DNA of 64,000 nucleotides, from assembly GCA_000697355.1 (NCBI GenBank), contig JNEN01000834.1, forward strand, positions 1 to 64,000, given 5' to 3'. Source of the stretch: Syncephalastrum monosporum B8922 (lineage: Eukaryota; Mucoromycota; Mucoromycetes; Mucorales; Syncephalastraceae). Below, in pieces: positions 1-9,612 of the stretch. The notes under the pieces were generated by a model. That model saw nothing but the letters and a program-made list of their open reading frames with translations, was not told the DNA's origin and searched no databases. A program made the position numbers and the translations under genes. Position 1 is the first letter of the stretch, and every line of letters starts with the position of its first letter.

Positions 1-1465
1 AGAAAAGGGATCGAGGAAAAATGAATACCCACCACCAACTTAATTTTGTCTCGCCTGTCTCGTACCACAAACATAGGGAAGCAGTTGGCTGAAAGCTTCT
101 CGTACGAGCCGCCAATGATCATTCCCACGACGCCCATTGAAAAGAGGCCCAGCGCAAGAGTTTTTCTGCGTCCGATAATGTCTACCATGAAGGCACCGCC
201 CGCGCTGCCCGGCAGGTAGAACGAATACAGGAGCAGGTTCCATGCGACCGTGATGATCAGGGGCTGTCCTGAGGCGACCGAGTCAATGATGACTGAGGAA
301 AAGATACTGCTCGGGAACGAGATGAAGTCGTAGACAAACCAAAGGCCCGAGGTCAGCAGCATCTTGGGCCAGTAGCGCTTGATGATAAGCCAGTACGGAA
401 CGTGCTTCTTCAACGCGCCTTGCTCATAGCGTTTCGAGTTGGCCATCTTCAAACGGACTATGGACAGTGTATCAATACCAATACCAAACTACATCCTACT
501 TTTGCCACACCTATTTTCACCTAATTTGTAACTTACAATAAATGACAGACAGCGGTGGAATGATACCGAGACCGAACGCCAAACGCCATACTGGCTCCAG
601 ATTGTCCTTGAAGATGGCAAGGAGAATACAGACAACGATGGCCGAAACGACGTAGCCCAGATCAATGACAAAGTTGGTCACCTAGAGTTCAATTGTAAAT
701 ATATATATTCAATCGCGCGCAAGCACACCGCAATGGATCGCTGCCCGGGTCTCACTTACCATGATGAAAAGACCACCGCGCTTTCCTGGAGCTACATCAT
801 CGGCCGACTCACCCGCTGATACAGAGCTGCAAGGGTACTCGCCACCGACACCCACACCCTACGCATTCAAAATAGCTGTCAGGAACCAAGCCGAAACAGA
901 TCCAATTTTCTTGTGGTTACCATAACACCTCGGGAGATCACCATCATCCACAGTAAGCCCTCAGGCGTTGTGCCGCTCGAAGCAGCAGACATGGCGGCAC
1001 CAAGGATAACGAGGACGGTCGTGAGGATTAAGCCAATCTTTCGCCCAAGACGGTCAATAATGAGACCAAAACCTTAAAAGGCATTGTCAGCCCATGTGAT
1101 GTTTTAAAGAAGTAGAGTGAAAAAAGAGGCAGATTTTGCTCACCCAATTGTCCCACGATCGCACCGACGAAAAGCGAGTACGATAAACGAGACGACATGG
1201 TCTCATTAAAAATCTCTTTGCCATAGATCTGCGTCATCAGCAGATTGATAAAACTGATGATGCCAGACTGGTAGCCATCTGAAAGCAGGGCAAAACCGCT
1301 GAAAATAACATTGAAGAACGATGCGGTCCGTTTGGCCTTGGATTCCGGATCTTGATTGGACTGCCGCGTTTGGGCCGAGTCGATGCTCGCGATATCCTTG
1401 GCAAGGATATCGTCGACAGGAGGCGCTTGCTCTGGGACCTGGGTCTTGCTGTCAAGTGTCGCCAT
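1..1465 (-). CDS. GIT1-like MFS permease (glycerophosphodiester/phosphate-type), 3' part cut by window edge
   Basis: Five exons on the minus strand, at 1465-1144, 1072-921, 858-760, 681-537 and 457-66, join in consistent phase and give about 370 residues. A donor at position 65 opens an intron that runs off the window, so the C-terminal helices are missing. The start is the ATG at 1465. After a soluble N-terminus come membrane segments with MFS signatures: a FALLSDGYQSGI block, then a GLIIDRLGRK loop between helices 2 and 3, then GVGVGGEYP in the helix 4 region. The order matches yeast Git1-type permeases, which import glycerophosphoinositol or glycerophosphocholine with protons at the plasma membrane. 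Phosphate or other organic-anion transport within the same subfamily cannot be excluded. A 27-nt intron ending at 39 was considered, but it is too short and the sequence after it does not resemble the family. Confidence 0.82.
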
Positions 1466-2589
1466 CGGTATGCAGAAAAAAGAAAAAGAGGTTGGAAACA
1501 CAGAGCAAACGAAGAGGAAACTGCCCAGAAATCTTGCCTCACATTAAAAGCTGGATTAATTTGGACGATTTGTGTCTTCGTGGTGTAACGTTGACTGCCT
1601 TTTCGGTCACTCAACCAATCAGCTTTCAGAAGGCGGCCCATGACCCACACGAGCCATCATTCGGCTTGCTGGTGGTACACAGCTCTCCAAACAAGTACTG
1701 AGCATATGATGCGTGTGATCTTTCGGTGATTCGCCCGCTCTGTATTTTTTTCTGATCCAACGGCGACAGAAATCCTATTTCCCAATGATCTCACATGGAC
1801 GCTTTCATTGGCATACAAACTTCGATCTGATTATTTTTATGTGTTCCGGGTTGTAAAAGACAATGCGACCATTTTTTTTTTTCTGATTTTCACCAATTTT
1901 GGGCCATTTCGTGAGGCAGGGGATACAGTTCTGCTCATTGACATGGGTATTCTCTAGAACATTCGTACCTATAAAAAAGCGCAAGTCATTGAGACAAATG
2001 TTCTGAGTCTTGAGGATCATTCGGAGACGCGTGGTGAACCTCAGATAGTCAGACCGTCGATTAGCGTTTGGTCGTCTTGGTGATGTAGAACCGACGATAG
2101 AACATTCCTTGAGTTTCCCTGCGTCAGCTCAGCATGGCTTCTTTGGAGATCGTCTGTGCCAGGTTACCGGTCCCCGAAATATTGGTTCAGTATGTTCGAT
2201 CGACTGGGTCTATGCCTCTGGGTTGACCCTGTTAGAGATATCTATGGATACGAACGCAAACAGTGATGCACATAGCACTGTCTCTCCTTTTGTCTCGCTG
2301 CTTGCCTACTGTTCATACATTGGCGCTGATGGCTAACAAGGGAGGGAGAGAAGGGGAAAGGGGCATGCACGAAAGCCGAAATAACTCAAAATGAAGGCGA
2401 TACATGGGAAAGACTGTGTAGAAGACTTGAAAGGATACGAGGAGCACCGCGTGCCCATAAATATCCACAGCATGTAATTAAACTGTGTGTGATGAGAAAG
2501 GACGATTTTGTGTTTGGACTGATTTCTAGGACCGCTGGACGAGTGGACTCATTCTTTATCGACAACACTTCACCCATTGCTCACACGCC
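1466..2589. other. Intergenic region between divergent genes
   Basis: Shared upstream region of the MFS permease (-) and UGO1 (+), about 1.1 kb. I see no convincing coding exon. It holds A/T-rich runs (for example near 1871) and short open frames that do not look like protein. It presumably contains both promoters. Confidence 0.5.
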
Positions 2590-4138
2590 ATGGCCACCGG
2601 GCCCGACAATCCGTTTGCGTCTGCTCCTCCAGGTCTCAGACCTTACTATGTGCCTGGTTTAAACAGCCCCAACTACACTTCGCTTCCTACGCCGTCTCCG
2701 TATTATGCCACGGAAGAAATGGATCTCATTGATTCACGTGTCGCAGCCCGCGAACTCATTAATTATGCTGTGCTCAAGTACATCACCACCGCCGTCAGCT
2801 GTCCATTCGAAGTCTCTCGCACGCTGCTCCAGGTCCAGTACACGCCCAGCGAGGAAGGTCGCGTCGCTGTCGGTGCTTCTGCTACCGATCCAGATGCAGA
2901 CGATCTCGCAGACGAGGTAAATAATAGCGGTGTGATGATAATGAATAATTGGGATACGCCAAAACACGACGCGCACCCCACATTGGACGTACACAGTGCT
3001 TACTACGCGCTTAGGAGGAAGAGGAAGATTTCTACAGCGAAAGAAGAAAGCCTACGGACAGTGATGATATGGAGCCTGCGGGGACAGCCACCATGGGCTA
3101 CGACGATCCCGAGTTTAAGCAAAAGGTGCAGCTCGACGGCAGCGGCTATGTCTTGCGGACGAGTCTCTATGACGACGCGACGCGACCGCCGTATCAGGTT
3201 CCGATCATCCAGGAAGGCGTCTGGCAGACGATCGGCCGCTTGATGAAGCAGCCGCACGAGGGCTGGCGGTCGCTGTTCAAGGGCCAGTACACCAACTGGT
3301 TGTACGAGATCTCGCATTTGTTCCTGCAGCCCACCCTCGAGGGCAGCCTCAATGATGCGTTCAATCTGTACGACGACACGATCCCGCTCGTCCATCTCGA
3401 CCACGCCGGTCCGAACCTCGCCACCCTGGTGGGCAGCCATGCCATTGTCGGCGCTCTGCTGAGCCCACTGGAGCTGGTCCGCACCCGTCTCGTCGTGCAG
3501 TCGTCCTCCCCACTGCACCGCAAATACAAAGGCCCGCTGCACTGTCTGCGCACCATCTATGCCGAGGAAGGCGGTTTGGCTGGCCTGTACCCGCATCTTG
3601 GCACCACCCTGTTATACCACTCCATCTCGCCTCTCCTGCAAAACGTGACACCTCTCATCATCGACCGTGTGCTCGGCATCTCGCCAAACGACTCGCCTTT
3701 TACGTACAGTCTGGCCGAGCTCGCCTTCAACATGCTCGAGGTCATCATCACCCTGCCCCTCGATACAGTCCGCAAACGCTTGCAGTGCCAGATACGCTCT
3801 CGCATGCCCTCCTCGAAACGCTTTGCGACAGTGGTGCCGGTGCGCCCCGTGCCCTATACAGGTCTCAGCGATGCGGTATACAGCATCATCAAGGAAGAGG
3901 GCGTCCCGCCCCACAAGGGCAAGAAGAAGGCCAAGGACAGCGCGACCGCTTTGGGTCTGCGTGGCCTGTACCAAGGTTTCAGCATGCAGTGCACTGCCAA
4001 CGTGATTCTCTTCCTTCTTCATGCCATTAATGGTGTCGATGGTACGTTTTTACTTTTGCGTATACCGTAAACTTTGTTCTTACGATACTCATCCTATCTT
4101 ATTCTGTCCTCTTTGCAGACGACTACGAAGACTTTTAA
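2590..4138 (+). CDS. UGO1: Ugo1-like mitochondrial outer-membrane fusion/carrier protein
   Basis: Three exons (2590-2916, 3015-4041, 4119-4138) encode 457 residues; the last exon supplies only an acidic DDYEDF tail. The protein opens with a Pro-rich GLRPYYVPG block typical of fungal Ugo1. It then has degenerate mitochondrial-carrier repeats: SCPFEVSRTLLQVQY near residue 80, SPLELVRTRLVVQ in the middle and LPLDTVRKRLQCQ later. Each keeps the P-x-[DE]-x-x-[RK] core of the SLC25 signature. Ugo1 (relative of human SLC25A46) is a modified carrier in the outer membrane that links Fzo1 and Mgm1 during mitochondrial fusion. The start is the first ATG after a pyrimidine-rich leader. Another divergent SLC25 member is possible, but length, N-terminus and acidic linkers favour Ugo1. 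Confidence 0.83.
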
Positions 4139-5284
4139 TCCTCAACTCCTCCACCTTATCGATTACTGATCTCTCTCTCTCTCTTTTTTTTTTTCTTGTT
4201 CCTACTGCAAGCCACACGACTTTTTAGGCGGAGTTCCTTGCCAGATATAAAAGGCCCCACTTTTTTCTTTCCTTGCTTCTATACCTTACATAAACTATGT
4301 CGACGTGATATGCTTGTGCTGCCCTTTTATGGCTTCTACATTCCTGAGACACGTCCAGAGTAGAAAGACAGACCTACAATTCATTACATTCAGCTTAAAC
4401 GGTGTAATGTTTCGCTGGCTGCCGATATCTGCTTTATCGAGCAAGATAGCAAAATAGTAAAAAATGAAAAAAAAAAAAATAACCATGTTGAGACGGCAAA
4501 ACGCTCATGTTCCCGCTCACTGTACACGCATGCAAGATGCGGAGAGAATGAAAGAGAGAGAGAGAGACAAGCATTTCGCATTAGCCGCGCACAGTGGATG
4601 AGTCGCAATGAAAAGTTTTCCACTTTGGCTGGTTTGTATTCTCCCTGACTGTCAGCTGATCGCAGGGGTACACAGGGACACACACACAAACGAGTGGGGT
4701 GGGGAAGGATAAAAGGATAAATCTTTTACTCCTCCGGACTAGCAAAACTGCAGAGCGAGTCCAAAGCGAGTGAGCTGCAGGAGCCATGCAAAGAGACGTT
4801 TGCCTTGGCCTGCTGACTCTTTTCTCTCGTTCTACGTGCACTATTGCACGAAAGGCTCTAAAATTCCCATGCGCCCGACAGCAAGCAAACACTGTGAACA
4901 AAAGGCACCCCCGCCCCGTTGCAAACGGTATGCTATCTCAGGCGTCTCTGGTGACCGGCTGGGTGGTTGTGCTATAGCCAATCCCTGCCAAGCGTGCTAC
5001 CGTTCGACACAGTATCAATCAAATGGATAGAATGTGTCATCTATGTATGCATCGGGGATTTGTAACGTTGCCCCCACCAGGTTGAAAAACGGGGAAAGAG
5101 AAGAGTGCTTCAAAACCCAAAGAAAGGGTTCAATGAATCTCGTAGCACGAAAAGAGAGTAAAAAAAAAAAAAAGCGAACTAACGCAGCTTAGGTCGTCGT
5201 TTCCCTCACCTTCATTTCCGCCTTCCCTTTTCTTTGCTTCTCTCTTCCTTTTATTCCGCCCTCCCCCCTTCTCCCAGCCCACGC
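4139..5284. other. Intergenic region with simple-sequence tracts
   Basis: Between UGO1 and the GPS2-like gene. It holds pyrimidine and poly-T stretches after the UGO1 stop (about 4170-4200), a short AG run near 4552-4566 and an A-tract near 5161-5173. The frames at 4770-5030 show no recognisable protein character. The pyrimidine-rich block 5195-5280 is probably the leader of the downstream gene. Confidence 0.45.
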
Positions 5285-6181
5285 ATGTCAAACAAGAACG
5301 ACGCTCATTACGATGCCATCAAGGAAACCATTGTTCGCCGAGTACGACACGAGCGCCAACGCCAGCAGGAGAAGCAGTATCGAAAACAACAGGAACAAGA
5401 GCTGGCGATGGCCGAGAATGGGCTGCCATCCCCACCGGTAGAGCAAGACAGCAGCGAGATGAAGACTTTCAAAAAGACACACTCCGAGGCGGCGGGTCTG
5501 CCTGACGAACGTGCCATACGAGAAAAGATCCATGCGCTGCAACGAGAAAAGCATCAGCTGTTCCAAGACCTAAAGAACCTGCTCGCACAGCGACAGCAGG
5601 AAAAAGAAAAAGACGAGACAGGCGCAAGTGCAAGTGCAAGTGCAAGTGCAAGTGCAAGCGCAAGTACATGTGCAAGTACGAGTGCAAGTACGAGCGCAAG
5701 CGCAAGCCCTCCGCCGTTGGACACGCCGCCCTCGCCGCCGCCACAGCCTCAGGAGCAAATGACAACGCAAGCGCCAAAGCAGCAGCTGTCGTCTCGACGT
5801 CGTCAACGGTCTTTATCAATTGGTGCACGGTCTGCTTCTGGCGTGGATGATACTTCCAGTCGACGGTCCAGCCTAGTGCGATCACGAAGCAGCCGCCATC
5901 ATGAACGGTATCACTCCTCGCCTGTACCACGACCCTTGACACCGCCTTCGTCTCGCCACCATCACCATCCTCTCCACTACCATCCGACTCATTCCCACTA
6001 TCACCCTCACTCCCACCCGTACTCTCACTCTCACTCGCATCATCCTACGTACTCTAATTATCACCCGTCCTCCCGTTGGGGCCGTCATCCTCCGTCGCCA
6101 CCCATGTCCACCTACAACCGCCCGTCTCCTTTTGGATTCCACAGGCATCTTGGAGACAGACACGTGCCTCGTTATTCTTAA
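5285..6181 (+). CDS. GPS2-like coiled-coil protein with Ser/Ala repeat and His-rich tail
   Basis: Single-exon gene of 298 residues from the ATG at 5285. The open frame extends upstream but without an ATG. The N-terminal third is charged and helical: an ETIVRRVRHERQRQQEK block is followed by a predicted coiled coil around IREKIHALQREKHQLFQDLK. The second block closely resembles the coiled coil of animal GPS2 (G-protein pathway suppressor 2, around ALQEEKHQLFLQLKKVL), the part that joins NCoR/SMRT-TBL1-HDAC3 corepressor complexes. Then come an Ala-Ser repeat, a Ser/Arg-rich segment and a His/Tyr/Pro-rich tail. By analogy it could be a nuclear corepressor subunit. The match is short, so a convergent coiled coil remains possible. 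It is convergent with the BAR-SH3 gene, with about 110 bp between the stop codons. Confidence 0.6.
   Translation: MSNKNDAHYDAIKETIVRRVRHERQRQQEKQYRKQQEQELAMAENGLPSPPVEQDSSEMKTFKKTHSEAAGLPDERAIREKIHALQREKHQLFQDLKNLLAQRQQEKEKDETGASASASASASASASTCASTSASTSASASPPPLDTPPSPPPQPQEQMTTQAPKQQLSSRRRQRSLSIGARSASGVDDTSSRRSSLVRSRSSRHHERYHSSPVPRPLTPPSSRHHHHPLHYHPTHSHYHPHSHPYSHSHSHHPTYSNYHPSSRWGRHPPSPPMSTYNRPSPFGFHRHLGDRHVPRYS
5623..5706 (+). repeat. GCAAGT hexanucleotide repeat inside the GPS2-like gene
   Basis: Imperfect tandem copies of GCAAGT, with GCAAGC, GTACGA and similar variants toward the 3' end, encode an Ala-Ser dipeptide run interrupted by Thr and Cys. The length in multiples of six keeps the reading frame, so copy number can vary without frameshift. 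Confidence 0.85.
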
Positions 6182-6293
6182 GAAACTCCCCCTCCTCTCC
6201 CCAACCGATACTACATAGCATATACAGTAGATATGTAAATAAGTATACCTTGCTCTTATCCTCCTTGTTCTTTTCCAGTATTTATGTTTATTG

Positions 6294-8285
6294 CTACGTA
6301 TGTGCGTGGAAACACATCTTGCACTGTCCCTTTTTAAACACATTGGGGCTGAAATCGAGGCACCCGCATTCTTGGCATGGCGGGGCATGGCTGGTGTCTT
6401 CCTGCTGCGTCTGGGACGCAAAGTAATCCACAGCAGGTGTACGAACGGCCTGTGGGGTCGACGCGGGTGTTGACCGCGACGAAATGGACAGTGGGGTGGA
6501 AACACTGCTCGGCTGGTGCTGATACTGCTGCGAGGAGGGCGCGGGCGGGGGTGTTCTCGATGAGGAAGAGAAACTGGGTTTGGTATGTACAGGGATCGCG
6601 TGTTGATAGTGGCTTGCAGTAGAAGAAGCAGCAGCAGTAGGCGCAGGCGGCGAAGCGAGGCGGGCCGGGGGGGCGTATTCGTCGTGGAAGGGAGAGTCGG
6701 CCGCCTCGTCTTCCTCGGGGTGCTCGACCAGCGCCGTGGGCGCCACCGTGGGCGGTGCCGTCGTCGTGCTGGGTCTCGCCGGCATGGGCGGCGATACGTT
6801 TTCGGTGTAGTTGACGGGGAAGATACCGCGCTGGCCGTCCAGCTCGCCCAGCCACCACCCTTCATCGACTTCTTCGAGCACGGTGATCACGCTGCCTGCC
6901 GTGAACGTCAGCTCGTCCGTGGTTTCTCCCGCGAAATCGTACAGCGCACGGCGTTTTCGGCGGGCAGGGGGCGAAGGCGGGCGTCGTGCGGCAGGCGGAG
7001 CCACACCGACGGGGGTGGTGGCGGCTGTGCTGGTGCTGCCTGTGCTCTGGATCGACGCCGCACTGGGGACGCGTCGTGGTACGCGCTGCTGCTGGAGATG
7101 GCTGCTGGCGTTGCTGTCGGTGCTGGCCTGGCGCGTGCTCACTCTGCGGGCCAGACTCAGGCTGTCTGAGCTGCCCTGGCGCGTGCTCAGTCGGCGGTTG
7201 ATCGACGTCGGTGGCGGAGGCGGTGGTGTGCGCACAGCGCCGCCGTAATTGCCGTCGTCGACGCTGGTTGTGGCCGCAAAGCTCATGCTGTCGTTGGGTA
7301 TGCTGCTTGCGGCGGGCGGCGTCGCTGTCTGATAGACAGGCGGGCCGGCGGATCGGGGCCCGGCCGGGGGTGCGCCGTGGCTCCAGCTCGAGCGGACGCC
7401 GTCCAGCAGCTCCACTGCCGAGCTGTAGTAGGCGTGTTGCGCGTCCAGCAGCCTCCGGAGTGATTCAAAGTGCTCGTACTATCATGACAAGTCAGCCACA
7501 CAACGCTCGTTGACCTCCCGTGGCTCGCCCTGATCGGAAGGCGGGATCGTCCTTGCCGGGGTCGCTCACCTCAAAATCCTGCAAATACATCATCTTCTGA
7601 ATCAGGTCGTACTCTGTTTCTTCGTACTTCATCTTGGAGGCCTGCATTTCCTGCTCCAGCTCGGGCTTCTCTTTCTTGGCCTTTTGGAGCTTGCTCAGCT
7701 TGGCATCGTAGTCGAGACGGCGTGACTCGAGCTTCTTGCGCAGATTCAGGTACTCGCGGTATTCTTGCATGCCGCGCTCCAGGGTGTCCATGTAGTCTTC
7801 CTTGACAGCATTCAGGTAGTCTTCCTGCAGCATCGCGATACGCGACTCGGCCTGGCCATAGCTCATCAGCGCCGAGCCTAGCAGACAACGGGGCTCAGTT
7901 TACACGCCACTCTCGTTGCATAGTATAGATCCCCCCTGTCCCTCCCTTACCCAGAAGCGAGTCGTCGCCAAACACGCTGCTATGACTTATCCAGCAGGCA
8001 CCGACGGCACTGGCCGGCGAGACCTTTGTCTTTGGGTCTTCGGGCGAAGGCTTCTTCTTGGAAAGCTGCGCATGATACAGTTCGGTTGCTTGCTGCACCT
8101 TTTCAAAGCCGGTGCGCTTCCGCTCTGTGTCCTGTTCCAAGCGTTGGAAATCCTCGGTGTGTAATGTCGCCTTGGCAGCACCCAATCGCTCGCCGGTCCA
8201 CTACAAGCCATGGGATGAGTGGAATGAGGGACAGCCGGACAAGGAAGAGACTGACCTGTCTAAATTTGCCTAGATTCTTGATCAT
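6294..8285 (-). CDS. BAR-domain and SH3-domain adaptor with C-terminal Cys/His-rich tail
   Basis: Four exons (8285-8256, 8200-7951, 7877-7570, 7478-6294) encode 590 residues. Residues 1 to about 235 form a BAR domain: the start MIKNLGKFRQWTGERLG, long charged helices and an ESRIAMLQEDYLNAVKEDY block. A Pro/Ser/Thr-rich linker follows, then an SH3 domain at about 372-428 with ALYDF, the acidic RT loop, GWWLGE and the final FPVNYTE. A second low-complexity linker leads to a Cys/His cluster in the last 30 residues, CQECGC...FKKGQCKMCFHAH. BAR domains dimerise and bend membranes, and the SH3 domain binds Pro-rich partners, so a role in endocytosis or cortical actin is likely. The family resembles fungal Gvp36/Rvs-type and endophilin-like proteins. 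The Cys/His tail suggests zinc binding; its function is unknown to me. Confidence 0.85.
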
Positions 8286-9612
8286 AAGGTTGCGATGAAG
8301 AAAGAGAGGGGCGAGCACTTGAAAGAATTGCTTCTTTTAGCAGCACCCACCCACCACCGGTCGAGACACACACACACACGCACGCACGCACACGCATTTG
8401 CCCTTTCGGACCTCTCATTTGATCCAGCAGGCCAATTATTATGATAGCCTATGTTTCACTATCTTTTTTTTTAGCATGATATCATTGTTTTCCAGTGGTA
8501 AGGCACCCCTCTCTATGGCTATGTTTAGGATGCGATCGACGCCAAAATGGTCGGTGTCTTGTCCCATTGCTCTGTCTTTTGACAGATTCACTCGACTGCC
8601 AGGCGCTCGGGACAGCGATTGCTGAGAAAGTGGGGGCGATCTTTTTTTTTTTTTTTTTTTTTGGTTTTTTTTTTCCAATTAACCCGATGCGGTTGCACGT
8701 GGCATGCCTCAAAATAAATACACCGGGTTTAAAATAAGAACTTTTGGACTTCTTGTTCATCAGTGTATATACCCGTTGTGTACTCACGCCACTCTCCGCA
8801 TCCACCAAGCAACTCGCAACTCTAATGCCAAGCAGCGCCGAGTGACACAAATGACAGCACAATAAAAAGAGGTGCGCTCAATACGTTTCATTTGTGACCA
8901 GGCGGCGCTACACGAAAAAGGGAACGTGTGCTCGTATAATACAGTAGTGAGCAGTACTAGCTCAAGGAAAAAAAAACCTATCCCTTCAGCACATATTGTA
9001 ATCTATCACTCCCCAAACTTACCAACCATTAGCATACTAGCCTGCATGTATCTAATATAAATACAGAATGGGCCATCCCTGAATCTCGTATATTTTGCCG
9101 TTCTTCCACTGACAAGCCTATGCGACACGTACCGATACAAATTGGGTGCTGATCCCCTGAATTTCCCGATTGCATAAATGTTCAATCTTCATCAAAACAA
9201 CGCGTTCATTTACATGTTTTGTGTGACCAAATGAGATCACACAAAAAAAAAATCCATCCTTTAGACGAGCGGCATGAATAGTCAATGCTTCTGAAAGCTG
9301 AGACACTTACATGTCATACTAGACTGGTCCATGGCCATTATTTGTGACGCCAAAAAACGCCGGGAGGAGGCGGGCTGGGGGGGGGGGGCGCCGTCATAGA
9401 AAAGTAATGATAAACCTTCTACATATAACAATATACCTCGTCATAGTATAGAGATATTCCCGGTATACGGCTCATCGGTAGTAATGAGCCATCATTCTTG
9501 ATGACAGCCATTTTCCGCCCCTAGCCCGGTTATAAATCTCTTTAAATGGATGCGAAGAAGGGCCATCATTATTCCGATCACCTGCTACTTTTCAGCATCC
9601 TCCCACTCGACC
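8286..9612. other. Intergenic region with homopolymer and microsatellite tracts
   Basis: Shared 5' region of the BAR-SH3 gene (-) and the GH81 gene (+). It contains a CA/CGCA microsatellite (about 8370-8396), a T-tract broken by GG (about 8641-8674) and a run of ten G (about 9379-9388). I see no exon with protein character. Confidence 0.5.
9531..9537 (+). promoter_or_regulatory. TATA box of the GH81 gene
   Basis: TATAAAT lies 76 bp upstream of the chosen ATG at 9613. This spacing leaves room for a short leader and supports that start over longer in-frame upstream readings. Confidence 0.5.

Noticed and set aside
39..65. 27-nt intron in the MFS permease followed by a further exon
   Set aside because: Too short for this genome, and the following residues do not match the family; the intron more likely continues beyond the window.
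5882..6865. 327-codon minus-strand frame rich in Arg and Pro
   Set aside because: Overlaps the SH3-encoding exon in another frame and is antisense to the His-rich tail of the GPS2-like gene; composition is a frame artefact.
8641..8674. T-tract as a retroelement tail
   Set aside because: No element body, target-site duplication or reverse-transcriptase remnant nearby; simple homopolymer runs are common in this window.
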